DNA from: JAMLIN01 sp041676645
Lineage (GTDB): Bacteria; Pseudomonadota; Gammaproteobacteria; Burkholderiales; Burkholderiaceae_E
Assembly: GCA_041676645.1 (NCBI GenBank)
Contig: JBAYRO010000006.1
Coordinates: 1 to 64,000 of the forward strand
Direction: 5' to 3'
DNA: 64,000 nucleotides
Shown: positions 17,677 through 29,236 of the stretch, in pieces
Numbering within the stretch: position 1 is the first letter of the stretch
Layout of the letters: every line of letters starts with the position of its first letter
Translations under genes and position numbers: made by a program
The notes under the pieces: model-generated
Databases searched by the model: none
What the model saw: only the letters and a program-made list of their open reading frames with translations
What the model was told of the DNA's origin: nothing

Positions 17677-18786
17677 GTGGCTGATCAATCGAGCCAGACC
17701 GAATCGACCGACCCGAACGCCGTCTTCTCGGGCACGATGGACGTGCCGGAACGGCACCAGTTCGATGTCGGCGTACTTGGCGAGTATCTCAAGGGCAAGC
17801 TGCCCGACTTCGACGGCCAGTTGCGCGTCGAGCTTTTCAAGGGCGGCCAGTCCAACCCGACCTACAAGCTGTCCGGAACCAAGCGCAATTTCGTGATGCG
17901 CTCCAAGCCGGGTCCGGTGGCGAAGCTCCTGCCCTCGGCCCATGCCGTCGAACGCGAGTTCCGCGTCCTGCAGGCCCTGGGCAAGACCGATGTGCCGGTC
18001 GCCGAGGTCTATGCGCTTTGCGAGGACGAATCGGTGATCGGCCGTGCTTTCTACATCATGGAGCACGTCGAGGGCCGGGTGATGTGGGACCAGTCACTGC
18101 CCGACATGGATCCCGGCGGGCGCCGCGAGATCTACGAGGAGATGAACCGCGTCATCGCCCTGCTCCACAGCGTCGATCCCGCCGCCGTCGGGCTCGAGGA
18201 CTTCGGCAGGCCCGGCAACTATTTCGCCCGGCAGATCAGCCGCTGGTCCAAGCAGTACAAGATATCCGAAACCGAGAAGATCGAGGCGATGGACAATCTC
18301 ATCGCCTGGATGCCGGAGAACATCCCCGACATCGAGGAATCGGCGGTCGTCCACGGCGACTACCGGCTCGACAACCTGATGTTCCATCCCACCGAGCCGC
18401 GCGTGCTGGCGATACTCGACTGGGAACTCTCCACCCTCGGGCATCCACTGGCCGATTTCTCCTACCACTGCATGTCCTGGCATATCGACCCGGGCAAGTT
18501 CCGCGGCATCGCGGGCCTCGATCACGCCGGGCTGGGCATCCCGAGCGAAATGGAATACGTCGAGATGTACTGCAAGCGCGTCGGCCGCGATCCCCGGGAA
18601 GTGCTCGAACACTGGAACTTCTACATCGCCTACAACATGTTCCGGCTCGCCGGCATCCTGCAGGGGATCATGAAGCGCGCGGTCGACGGCACCGCGTCCA
18701 GCGACAAGGCTTTCGAATCGGGCCGCCGGGCCCGCGGGCTCGCCGAATCGGGCTGGCGAATCGTCGAGCGCATGCAGAAGGGCTAG
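17677..18786 (+). CDS. APH-fold phosphotransferase, ACAD10/11 N-domain type
   Basis: A 369-residue aminoglycoside-phosphotransferase-fold kinase. It has the Brenner motif VVHGDYRLDNLMF (catalytic Asp, Mg-binding Asn) and the metal-binding ILDWELSTLG. It is not an antibiotic resistance gene: relatives form the N-terminal domain of human ACAD10/11 and include LvaA of Pseudomonas putida, which phosphorylates 4-hydroxyacyl-CoA. The acyl-CoA dehydrogenase 68 bases downstream fits that role. I start at GTG 17677 because GGAGG lies 4 bases upstream and the preceding frame only reads through the dehydrogenase. A substrate of 4-hydroxyacyl-CoA is inferred from the pairing. Confidence 0.88.
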   Translation: MADQSSQTESTDPNAVFSGTMDVPERHQFDVGVLGEYLKGKLPDFDGQLRVELFKGGQSNPTYKLSGTKRNFVMRSKPGPVAKLLPSAHAVEREFRVLQALGKTDVPVAEVYALCEDESVIGRAFYIMEHVEGRVMWDQSLPDMDPGGRREIYEEMNRVIALLHSVDPAAVGLEDFGRPGNYFARQISRWSKQYKISETEKIEAMDNLIAWMPENIPDIEESAVVHGDYRLDNLMFHPTEPRVLAILDWELSTLGHPLADFSYHCMSWHIDPGKFRGIAGLDHAGLGIPSEMEYVEMYCKRVGRDPREVLEHWNFYIAYNMFRLAGILQGIMKRAVDGTASSDKAFESGRRARGLAESGWRIVERMQKG

Positions 18787-18854
18787 GAATCCGGCTGCGA
18801 TCTTCGCAGCCGTCTCGGCGGGTTCCGATCCGCCCACCAACCGAGGAGGTCGAC

Positions 18855-20084
<1,230 letters not shown>

Positions 20085-20093
20085 GTGGAAAGC

Positions 20094-20140
20094 TAATGGG
20101 GTCAGACTCCATTTTGAAAAAATGGAGTCTGACCCCATTA
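20094..20140. repeat. 22-base perfect palindrome with 3-base loop
   Basis: Arm 20094-20115 (beginning TAATGGGGTCAGACTCC) pairs exactly with 20119-20140 around a GAA loop. GGGGTCAGACTCC-type palindromes are repeated in many proteobacteria, often near REP-associated tyrosine (IS200-like) transposases; that link is from memory. It lies between the convergent acyl-CoA dehydrogenase and DUF1178 genes and could act as a two-way terminator, although the U-tract is inside the stem and not after it. Its lower GC than the surroundings suggests it was inserted. Confidence 0.8.
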
Positions 20141-20167
20141 ACAAGCCCCGTTGACGCCGGCGGCGGG

Positions 20168-20632
20168 CTATTGCACCGGGTTCTTGAGCGCGGCCGGCAT
20201 CGGGAAGGCGAACACCTCGATTCCCTCTTCGGCGAGGTCGGCCGCTTCGCGAACCGTCGCCTCGCCCCGGATCGCGCGCGCCGGGGTTTCCTCGTAGTGG
20301 ATCCGACGCGCCTCCTCGGCGAACTGGTCGCCGACGTCTTCGGTCGATTCGATCACCTTCCGTGCCAGCTGCATCCAGAGCTTCTGCAGCTCGACCGGGG
20401 GCGCGGACGGCTCGGCCACGGCATGCGGCTTGCCGGCAGCGGGGCCTGGCGCCACGGCTTCACCGCGGTTTCGATTGATGCGCGGCGCGGACAACAGCTT
20501 GCGGATCCCGCCGCTGCCGCAGACCGGACACTGGATCAGGCCATCCTCGACCTGCCGCTCGAAATCCTCGCTACGGCCGAACCAGCCCTCGAAGACATGC
20601 TCGCGGTCACAACTGAGATTGAAGACTTTCAT
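20168..20632 (-). CDS. DUF1178 family protein
   Basis: A 154-residue conserved protein of unknown function found in alpha- and betaproteobacteria. The N-terminus MKVFNLSCDREHVFEGWF is followed by CPVCGS (about residues 35-40), so two pairs of cysteines could make a zinc ribbon like that of FmdB-type regulators. The C-terminal half, HYEETPARAIRGEAT, is the other conserved block of the family. I start at ATG 20632 because it gives the conserved MKVFNL; an in-frame GTG at 20659 would add nine residues. It is divergent from mnmH, with 113 bases between them. Confidence 0.88.
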   Translation of the reverse strand: MKVFNLSCDREHVFEGWFGRSEDFERQVEDGLIQCPVCGSGGIRKLLSAPRINRNRGEAVAPGPAAGKPHAVAEPSAPPVELQKLWMQLARKVIESTEDVGDQFAEEARRIHYEETPARAIRGEATVREAADLAEEGIEVFAFPMPAALKNPVQ

Positions 20633-20745
20633 CGATGTGGCTCGACTCCCCACGGACACAGCATCATCATTCTATTGTGTTTCGGTGCGCGACCGTCGGC
20701 CGTCCGGCGGCAGGACACCGGGCGGGCACATTCCCGGGCTGCGCA

Positions 20746-21822
20746 ATGAAGGGACCCAGAACCGTTTCGATCGCCGACTGCATCACGACGCTTGCCGGCT
20801 ACGATGCGATCCTCGACGCCCGAAGTCCCGCGGAATTCGCCATCGACCGCCTCCCCGAGGCCGTCAGCGCACCGGTGCTCGATGACGCCGAGCGGGCCGA
20901 GGTCGGCACCTTGCATGCTCGTGAAGGCGCCTTCGCCGCCCGCCGACGCGGCGCGGCACTGGTCGCCCGCAACATCGGCACGCTGCTGGAGACCCGCTTC
21001 GCGGCCATGCCGTCCGACTGGCGTCCGCTCGTGTACTGCTGGCGCGGCGGCAACCGTTCCGGTGCGCTCGCCCTCGTGCTTTCGCGCATCGGCTGGCGGG
21101 TCGATGTGCTCGAGGGCGGCTACCGCGCCTACCGCCGCCAGGTGGTCGCCGACCTCGAATCGCTGCCCCAGCGCCATCGCTTCGTCGTGGTCGCGGGTCG
21201 CACCGGCGTGGGCAAGAGCCGGCTGCTGGGCCTGCTTGCCGAACGCGGGCTGCAGGTCCTCGATCTCGAAGGCCTCGCCGCCCATCGCGGATCCGTCCTG
21301 GGACCGATACCGGGCGACCCGCAGCCCAGCCAGAAAGCCTTCGAATCCGGTCTCTGGCGGAGACTGCGCGGCTACGACGACCGTCGGCCGATATTCGTCG
21401 AATCGGAAAGCCGCAAGATAGGTCGATGCCAGGTGCCCGGATCCCTGATCGAGCGGATGCGAGCCTCCGAATGCATCGTCCTCACCGCGTCGACCCGCTT
21501 CCGCACCCACTTGCTGCGCGAGGAATATCGGCATTTCCTCGTCGACCCGGGCCTGCTCTCGACGCGCCTGTCCGCCCTCGCGCCGATCCATGGCAAGACC
21601 CGCGTCGCCCATTGGGATTCGCAGGCGCGCAGCGGAAACTGGGATGAGCTGGTCGGCGAATTGCTCGCGGCGCACTACGACCCGGCCTACGACCGCTCGA
21701 TGGCCCGCAACTTCCTGCGCCTGGAGTCCGCTCCATCGATCGTCGCGGATGCGGACGCCGATCCGGCCTCGTCACTTGCCGCCGCCGCCGACCGGATCGC
21801 CGCACTCTATCCGGCGGCGTGA
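20746..21822 (+). CDS. mnmH: tRNA 2-selenouridine synthase MnmH (SelU)
   Basis: Replaces sulfur of 2-thiouridine at the wobble position of tRNAs with selenium, through a geranylated intermediate, using selenophosphate from SelD. The 358-residue protein has an N-terminal rhodanese domain with the catalytic cysteine near residue 98 (VYCWRGGNRSG) and a P-loop domain with Walker A AGRTGVGKS at about 149-157. Start ATG 20746 follows a 113-base gap with no strong ribosome site. selD is not in the window; it must be elsewhere if the selenium reaction is used. Confidence 0.93.
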   Translation: MKGPRTVSIADCITTLAGYDAILDARSPAEFAIDRLPEAVSAPVLDDAERAEVGTLHAREGAFAARRRGAALVARNIGTLLETRFAAMPSDWRPLVYCWRGGNRSGALALVLSRIGWRVDVLEGGYRAYRRQVVADLESLPQRHRFVVVAGRTGVGKSRLLGLLAERGLQVLDLEGLAAHRGSVLGPIPGDPQPSQKAFESGLWRRLRGYDDRRPIFVESESRKIGRCQVPGSLIERMRASECIVLTASTRFRTHLLREEYRHFLVDPGLLSTRLSALAPIHGKTRVAHWDSQARSGNWDELVGELLAAHYDPAYDRSMARNFLRLESAPSIVADADADPASSLAAAADRIAALYPAA

Positions 21823-21867
21823 TCCGGCTCGCCGGCGCGCTGGCGATGACGCCAACGCCGTTTCACC

Positions 21868-23778
21868 TCAGTAGTCTTCCTCGTCACCGGGGCGCTCGAG
21901 CATCCCCAGATTCACCTTGACGTCCGCCCGCGCCCGCAGCAGCTCGAAGACGGCCGCTGTCTCGGCCTGTCCATAGAGGTCGGCCGCCTGGTCACGATAG
22001 GCCCGCAGGCGTTCATCGATTCGTTCCGCATCCGGATTCTCGATCTCGGAGACCTTGAAGATCGCGTAGCCGCTGGCGCCCTGGGGTACGCCGACGAAAC
22101 CGGGCAGCTCGTCCGCCGCCACGCCGAAGATGGCCTGAACCGCGTCGGCGCCGAGCGAGGCCGCGCTCATGCGCGAAATCTTCAGCTCCTCATCGAAGCC
22201 CTCAGCCTGCGCTCCGACCTCGCGCGCCTCCGCCAGGGCGGCCTCACCGGCTTCGCGCGCGAGCCGCGCCGCTTCGAGCGCCTTGACGCGCGCCGCCACC
22301 TCGGCTTCCACCTCCTGGTATTCCGGCATCCTCGCCGGCTGGAAATCGAGCACTCTCGCGGCCACCAGCGTGCTGTCGCCGATGTCGATCGCTTCGGTGT
22401 TCTGGCGCTGCGAAAGCGATTGCGGCGAGAAGATCGCCCGCAGGACGGCCGGCCGGTTCAGGGGCGAGGATGGATCATCGGTGCCGCTGCGACGAACCTC
22501 GTCGACCGTGTTGATCTCGAGACCGAAATGCTCGGCGGCGGGGGCGAGGGTGTCGGCCTGCTCGTAGACCATGTTGCTGAAATCCTCGGCGGCTTCGCCG
22601 TAGCGCAGCCGGGCCTGCTGTTCACGCAACTCCTGGGTGATCTCCTCGCGCACTTCCTCGAAGGGTCTCGTCTGCGCCTCGCGGATGCCGTCGAGTCGCA
22701 CGAGATGCCAGCCGAACTCCGATTCCACCGGTCCGGCGGTGGCGCCCACTTCATCGAGGCCGAAGGCCGCATCCGCAACCTCCGAAATCATGTCCTCATG
22801 ACGGAACCAGCCCAGGTCGCCGCCGGCCTCTCCCGACGCGCTGTCATCGGAGGATTCGCGCGCCACCGCGTCGAAGGCCTTGCCCGCTTCGATCTCGGCC
22901 TCGAGCGAGTCGATCCGGGCCCGCGCCGCATCCCTTCCCGCGTCCCCGATGTCGACCAGGATGTGGCTCGCCCGACGCTCCTCGGGCGTACCGAAGCGCG
23001 CCTGGTTCTGCTCGTAGTAGTCGCGCACGGCCGCCGGATCGAGCTCGATCCCGGCTGCGATGTCCTCGGGACGCAGCACGATGTACTCGACCCGGGCGAA
23101 CTCCGGAATCTGGAACTCGAGCGGATTCTCCTCGAAGTACTTCCGGAAATCCGCTTCATCCGATTCGGTGCTTGCGACATAGTCGTCGGCACGAAAGCCG
23201 CGCATGCTCACCGTGCGAACCTGCTCGTTGGCCAGCAGGAGGCGCTCGACCATCGGCCCCGGCGGCACGGCGGTCAGGCCGATCGATTCGGGCAGCGCCC
23301 GGATGGCGAGCTCGCGCCGCTGCTCGGCCTCGAAACCCGCCTCGCTCATGCCGCGCGCCGCCAGCAGATCGGCATAACGCTCCCGGTCGAAACGGCCATC
23401 CTCGTCGCTCAGTCCGGGGATGCCGATGATCAGCCGACGCAGCTCGTCATCGGTAACCGCGATGCCCTCTTCGCGCGCCGCCCAGAACAGCGTGTGCCGC
23501 GTGATCAGCGATTCCAGGATCTCGCGCTGCACCGCAGGCTCCTGCAGCATGTCCGGATCGAAGGCATCGCCGAGCGATTGCCGCAGCCGGTCCATCTGCT
23601 CGCGCTGCGCCTGCTCGAACTCGAACATGCTGATCTGGTTGCCGGCGACCGACGCGACCGAATCGCCGCCGGTCATCCGGTCGTACGCCGGCAGGCCGAA
23701 GAACGCGAACGCCGGGAAGATCAGGATCACCAGGGCCAGTTGCAGCAATCGCTGATGATTACGGATCGACTCGAACAT
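21868..23778 (-). CDS. ppiD: Periplasmic folding factor PpiD (SurA-N/parvulin-like)
   Basis: Membrane-anchored periplasmic chaperone that works near the SecYEG exit on newly exported proteins. The 636 residues include a cytoplasmic N-terminus (MFESIRNHQRLLQL), one transmembrane segment (about 13-30, ALVILIFPAFAFFGL), a SurA-like N-domain (about 40-190), a parvulin domain (about 250-380, RRASHILVDIGD to SEFGWHLVRL) and a C-terminal chaperone region. The length matches the family. It ends the tig-clpP-clpX-lon-hupB-ppiD order known from many proteobacteria, but a strong terminator directly upstream suggests its own promoter. Confidence 0.93.
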   Translation of the reverse strand: MFESIRNHQRLLQLALVILIFPAFAFFGLPAYDRMTGGDSVASVAGNQISMFEFEQAQREQMDRLRQSLGDAFDPDMLQEPAVQREILESLITRHTLFWAAREEGIAVTDDELRRLIIGIPGLSDEDGRFDRERYADLLAARGMSEAGFEAEQRRELAIRALPESIGLTAVPPGPMVERLLLANEQVRTVSMRGFRADDYVASTESDEADFRKYFEENPLEFQIPEFARVEYIVLRPEDIAAGIELDPAAVRDYYEQNQARFGTPEERRASHILVDIGDAGRDAARARIDSLEAEIEAGKAFDAVARESSDDSASGEAGGDLGWFRHEDMISEVADAAFGLDEVGATAGPVESEFGWHLVRLDGIREAQTRPFEEVREEITQELREQQARLRYGEAAEDFSNMVYEQADTLAPAAEHFGLEINTVDEVRRSGTDDPSSPLNRPAVLRAIFSPQSLSQRQNTEAIDIGDSTLVAARVLDFQPARMPEYQEVEAEVAARVKALEAARLAREAGEAALAEAREVGAQAEGFDEELKISRMSAASLGADAVQAIFGVAADELPGFVGVPQGASGYAIFKVSEIENPDAERIDERLRAYRDQAADLYGQAETAAVFELLRARADVKVNLGMLERPGDEEDY

Positions 23779-23795
23779 GTCCTGCTTCCTGGTCT

Positions 23796-23829
23796 GAAAA
23801 ACAAAAGGGGCGAACTCGCGTTCGCCCCT
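23796..23829 (-). terminator. Rho-independent terminator after the tRNA-Val/tRNA-Asp unit
   Basis: A 9-base perfect stem (AGGGGCGAA at 23806-23814 with TTCGCCCCT at 23821-23829, six-base loop) is followed on the minus strand by a T-rich run (TTTGTTTTTC). It lies 9 bases past the tRNA-Asp CCA end and ends tRNA transcription before ppiD. Confidence 0.9.
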
Positions 23830-23837
23830 GGAATCGT

Positions 23838-23914
23838 TGGCGGAGTGGACGGGACTCGAACCCGCGACCCCCGGCGTGACAGGCCGGTATTCTAACCAAC
23901 TGAACTACCACTCC
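23838..23914 (-). tRNA. tRNA-Asp (GUC)
   Basis: The 77-base cloverleaf begins GGAGTGGTAGTTCAG and ends with encoded CCA. The anticodon stem CCGGC/GCCGG encloses CTGTCAC, anticodon GUC. The T-arm GCGGGTTCGAGTCCCGT is intact. It is 37 bases downstream of tRNA-Val and probably in the same transcript. Confidence 0.97.
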
Positions 23915-23951
23915 TGATTCAGAAACTTTCGCGGCCCGCGCCTGGCGACTC

Positions 23952-24027
23952 TGGTGGGTGCTGAGAGTCTCGAACTCCCGACCTACGCCTTGTAAGGGCG
24001 CCGCTCTACCAACTGAGCTAAGCACCC
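23952..24027 (-). tRNA. tRNA-Val (UAC)
   Basis: The 76-base cloverleaf begins GGGTGCTTAGCTCAG and ends with encoded CCA. The anticodon loop CTTACAA gives anticodon UAC. It is first of the two-tRNA unit, transcribed from the promoter at 24057-24084. Confidence 0.97.
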
Positions 24028-24056
24028 GAGATCGAATGCGATTCGCGAAGACCGCG

Positions 24057-24084
24057 ATTATAGCGGTTCCGGTACAAGGTGCAA
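24057..24084 (-). promoter_or_regulatory. tRNA-Val/tRNA-Asp promoter with GC-rich discriminator
   Basis: On the minus strand, a perfect -10 TATAAT (24057-24062) is followed at once by CGCGG, the GC-rich discriminator typical of stringently controlled stable-RNA promoters. The -35 is weak, TTGCAC (24079-24084), with a 16-base spacer. Confidence 0.75.
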
Positions 24085-24092
24085 GCGCGCGC

Positions 24093-24365
24093 TCAGTTGA
24101 TCGCGTCCTTCAGTGCCTTGCCCGGGCGGAACTTGGGAAGTTTCGCGGCCTTGATCTTGATCGTGTCGCCCGTGCGAGGATTGCGTCCCGTGCGCGCAGC
24201 GCGCTTGCCGACCGCAAACGTACCGAAGCCGACCAGGGTCACCGTGCCACCCTTCTTGAGCGTGGTACGGACCGCACCAACGAATGCGTCGAGCGCACGG
24301 CCGGCAGCCGCCTTGGAGATATCGGCCTGCTTCGCAATGTGGTCGATCAGATCGGTCTTGTTCAC
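24093..24365 (-). CDS. hupB: DNA-binding protein HU
   Basis: Small dimeric nucleoid protein that bends DNA. The 90 residues match the HU family throughout: MNKTDLIDHIAKQADISK at the N-terminus, the GFGTFAVGKRAARTGRNP arm that intercalates into the minor groove, and KLPKFRPGKALKDAIN at the end. Start is GTG 24365, with GAGGGGG 6-7 bases upstream; MNKTDLI is the conserved beginning. It follows lon as in E. coli and has its own strong promoter at 24472-24500. Confidence 0.97.
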   Translation of the reverse strand: MNKTDLIDHIAKQADISKAAAGRALDAFVGAVRTTLKKGGTVTLVGFGTFAVGKRAARTGRNPRTGDTIKIKAAKLPKFRPGKALKDAIN

Positions 24366-24471
24366 TTAGAACCCCCTCGCATCAAGTCAGGTTTTCGTCG
24401 CGCCGACAAAGCCATGCGCGCATGTCTCACGGGCTTCGGGCAACGACCCCTGGCCCCGAAACCGATCGCGT

Positions 24472-24500
24472 ATTACATCGCCCGGAAAGCCTTGTGTCAA
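24472..24500 (-). promoter_or_regulatory. hupB sigma70 promoter
   Basis: On the minus strand, -35 TTGACA (24495-24500, perfect), a 17-base spacer and -10 TGTAAT (24472-24477, five of six). Transcription would begin near 24465, leaving a leader of about 100 bases. This lets HU be made independently of lon. Confidence 0.8.
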
Positions 24501-24517
24501 GCGGATTTCCGGGCGAT
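24477..24517. repeat. 12-base inverted repeat around the hupB promoter
   Basis: ATCGCCCGGAAA (24477-24488) pairs perfectly with TTTCCGGGCGAT (24506-24517). The loop holds a second small stem, CTTG-TGT-CAAG (24491-24501), containing the hupB -35. It lies 25 bases past the lon stop, so it may also end lon transcripts, though no T-run follows the stem. Confidence 0.75.
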
Positions 24518-24541
24518 CGGCCGTCGCGCGAACGCGCGTTT

Positions 24542-26953
<2,412 letters not shown>

Positions 26954-26981
26954 TCGGTTCTCCGTTGGGACTTCCGACAGG

Positions 26982-27009
26982 ACATGGCGACGCCTGGCGG
27001 AAATTCAAG
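26982..27009 (-). promoter_or_regulatory. Sigma32 (heat-shock) promoter of lon
   Basis: On the minus strand, CTTGAA (27004-27009), a 14-base spacer and CGCCATGT (26982-26989) match the sigma32 consensus CTTGAA-N13-17-CCCCATNT at 13 of the 13 defined positions except one (G for C). It ends 28 bases before the lon ATG. Sigma32 control of lon is established in E. coli. Confidence 0.8.
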
Positions 27010-27230
27010 GTACTTCATGAGGATACGCTGCTTGCGCGGGCAGGCGGGCAGCACCCGCGACGAGCGGCGGGACGGTCGGCACGGCGGCAACGCCCGGCCA
27101 CCGGAACCCGGCCCGGGCGACCCTGTCATGAGAATGGGAAAAGCCGGCGCAGGGCAAGGCGGGGCGCCGAAGACAGTACGCTTGTACGGCGAGGCGCTCC
27201 AGCGCCGCCCTGCATCCGCATCCGAAGCCG

Positions 27231-28490
27231 TCAGCCGGCGACCTTCTTTTCGTCGCTGTAGATGACCAGCGGCTTGCCGACGCCTTCGATGGTGTGCTCG
27301 TCCACGACCACCTTCTGGACATTCTGCATGCTCGGCAGTTCGTACATGACGTCGAGCAGGGCCTGCTCGAGGATGGAGCGCAGTCCGCGCGCGCCGGTGC
27401 GCCGCTTGAGCGCCCGCCGGGCCACCGCCGCGAGCGCGCTGGCGCGGAATTCGAGGTCGACGCCTTCCATGGCGAAGAGCTTCTGGTACTGCTTGACGAG
27501 CGCGTTCTTCGGTTCGACGAGAATCTCGACCAGGGCGTTCTCGTCGAGTTCGTCGAGCGTCGCGACCACCGGCAGGCGACCGACGAGTTCCGGGATCAGG
27601 CCGAACTTGACCAGGTCCTCGGGCTCGATGTCGCGCAGGACCTCGCCGACGGTGCGGTCGGCCTCGCTCTTGACCTCGGCGCCGAAGCCGATGCCCGAGC
27701 GCTCCGAGCGATTGCGGATGATCTTCTCGAGCCCGTCGAATGCGCCGCCGCAGATGAACAGGATGTTCGTGGTGTCGATCTGCACGAAGTCCTGGTTCGG
27801 ATGCTTGCGTCCGCCTTGCGGGGGCACCGAGGCCACCGTGCCTTCGATCAGCTTGAGCAACGCCTGCTGGACGCCTTCGCCGGAGACATCGCGCGTGATC
27901 GACGGGTTGTCCGACTTGCGGGAGATCTTGTCGATCTCGTCGATGTAGACGATGCCGTTCTGGGCCCGCTCGACCTCGTAGTTGCAGCTCTGCAGCAGCT
28001 TCTGGATGATGTTCTCGACATCCTCGCCGACATAGCCGGCCTCGGTCAGGGTGGTCGCATCGGCGATCACGAAGGGCACGTTGAGCAGGCGGGCAAGGGT
28101 CTGCGCGAGCAGGGTCTTGCCCGAGCCGGTCGGCCCGACCATCAGGATGTTGCTCTTGGACAACTCGACGTCGTCCTGCTTGCCGCGGTGACGCAGCCGC
28201 TTGTAATGGTTGTACACCGCGACGGACAGCCCGCGCTTGGCGGCCGGCTGTCCGATGACGTACTGGTCGAGGATCCCGCTGATCTCGGCCGGCGTAGGCA
28301 GTTCACCCTTCTGGCTGGCGCCACCGCCCTCCGCGCCCGCCTCATCCCGGATGATGTCGTTGCACAGCTCGATGCATTCGTCGCAGATGAACACCGACGG
28401 GCCGGCGATCAGCTTGCGCACTTCGTGCTGACTCTTGCCGCAGAAGGAGCAATACAGCAGCTTCTCGCTCGATCCTTTCTTGTCGGACAT
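27231..28490 (-). CDS. clpX: ATP-dependent Clp protease ATPase subunit ClpX
   Basis: AAA+ unfoldase that feeds tagged proteins into ClpP and remodels protein complexes. The 419 residues include the N-terminal zinc-binding domain (CSFCGK...CDECIELC, about residues 15-40), Walker A GPTGSGKT (about 120-127), Walker B IVYIDEIDK, the RKSDNPSITRDVSGEG pore/sensor region and the IGF-type loop contacting ClpP (GIGFGAEV). It is 39 bases downstream of clpP and probably co-transcribed. ATG 28490 follows an AT-rich GGAATATAAGT with only a distant AGGAG. Confidence 0.98.
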   Translation of the reverse strand: MSDKKGSSEKLLYCSFCGKSQHEVRKLIAGPSVFICDECIELCNDIIRDEAGAEGGGASQKGELPTPAEISGILDQYVIGQPAAKRGLSVAVYNHYKRLRHRGKQDDVELSKSNILMVGPTGSGKTLLAQTLARLLNVPFVIADATTLTEAGYVGEDVENIIQKLLQSCNYEVERAQNGIVYIDEIDKISRKSDNPSITRDVSGEGVQQALLKLIEGTVASVPPQGGRKHPNQDFVQIDTTNILFICGGAFDGLEKIIRNRSERSGIGFGAEVKSEADRTVGEVLRDIEPEDLVKFGLIPELVGRLPVVATLDELDENALVEILVEPKNALVKQYQKLFAMEGVDLEFRASALAAVARRALKRRTGARGLRSILEQALLDVMYELPSMQNVQKVVVDEHTIEGVGKPLVIYSDEKKVAG

Positions 28491-28529
28491 ACTTATATTC
28501 CAGACTCCTGCGTTCAGACTCCCGCGTGC

Positions 28530-29195
28530 TCAGGCGCCCTCGGCGCGACGCGACAGGACTTTGTCGATCAGCCCATAGCTTACCGCATCCTCCGGCGCCA
28601 GGAAGTTGTCGCGGTCCGTATCGCGTGCGATACGCTCGATCGGCTGGCCGGTCATCTCCGCGATGATGGTGTTGAGACGCTCGCGCAGGTAGAGGATTTC
28701 GCGCGCCTGGATCTCGATGTCGGCGGCCTGCCCCTGCGCACCGCCCGAGGGCTGGTGGATCATGATGCGGGCATTGGGCAAGGCGTAACGCTTGCCCCTG
28801 GTGCCCGCCGCGAGCAGGAAGGCTCCCATGCTGGCGGCCATGCCCATGCACAGCGTCGAGACATCGGGCTTGATGAACTGCATGGTGTCGTACATCGCCA
28901 GCCCCGCGGAGACCGAGCCGCCGGGCGAATTGATGTACAGCGAGATGTCCTTGTCGGGGTTCTCGGATTCGAGGAAGAGCAGCTGCGCGATGACGAGGTT
29001 CGACACCTGGTCCATGACCGGCCCCACCAGGAAGATGACGCGTTCGCGCAACAGGCGCGAGTAGATGTCGTAGGCACGCTCGCCGCGGCCGCTCTGCTCG
29101 ATCACGACCGGCACCATCCCGAGACCGGTCGGCTCCTGGCGCTGGCTCGCGAGATGGGCGTTGACCATGTCCTCGATCAGGTTGTTGCGGTTCAT
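28530..29195 (-). CDS. clpP: ATP-dependent Clp protease proteolytic subunit ClpP
   Basis: Tetradecameric serine protease chamber that partners with ClpX and ClpA. The 221-residue protein has the catalytic Ser in GMAASMGAFLLAAG, His in MIHQPSGG and Asp further on (ARDTDRDNF). I start at ATG 29195, which has GGAG 11 bases upstream; GTG 29207 is in frame but overlaps that GGAG. It is the middle gene of tig-clpP-clpX, 41 bases after the tig stop. Confidence 0.97.
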   Translation of the reverse strand: MNRNNLIEDMVNAHLASQRQEPTGLGMVPVVIEQSGRGERAYDIYSRLLRERVIFLVGPVMDQVSNLVIAQLLFLESENPDKDISLYINSPGGSVSAGLAMYDTMQFIKPDVSTLCMGMAASMGAFLLAAGTRGKRYALPNARIMIHQPSGGAQGQAADIEIQAREILYLRERLNTIIAEMTGQPIERIARDTDRDNFLAPEDAVSYGLIDKVLSRRAEGA

Positions 29196-29236
29196 CGTGT
29201 ATGTCACTCCGTGCGGTTCGTCGGATTGTCAGGGTC

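Noticed and set aside
17677..18786. Aminoglycoside resistance gene
   Set aside because: The APH fold is present, but the acyl-CoA dehydrogenase neighbour and protein type match ACAD10/11 kinases, not antibiotic kinases.
27193..27206. GGCGC/GCGCC hairpin after clpX as a terminator
   Set aside because: Only five pairs with a four-base loop and no T-run; common by chance in this GC-rich DNA.
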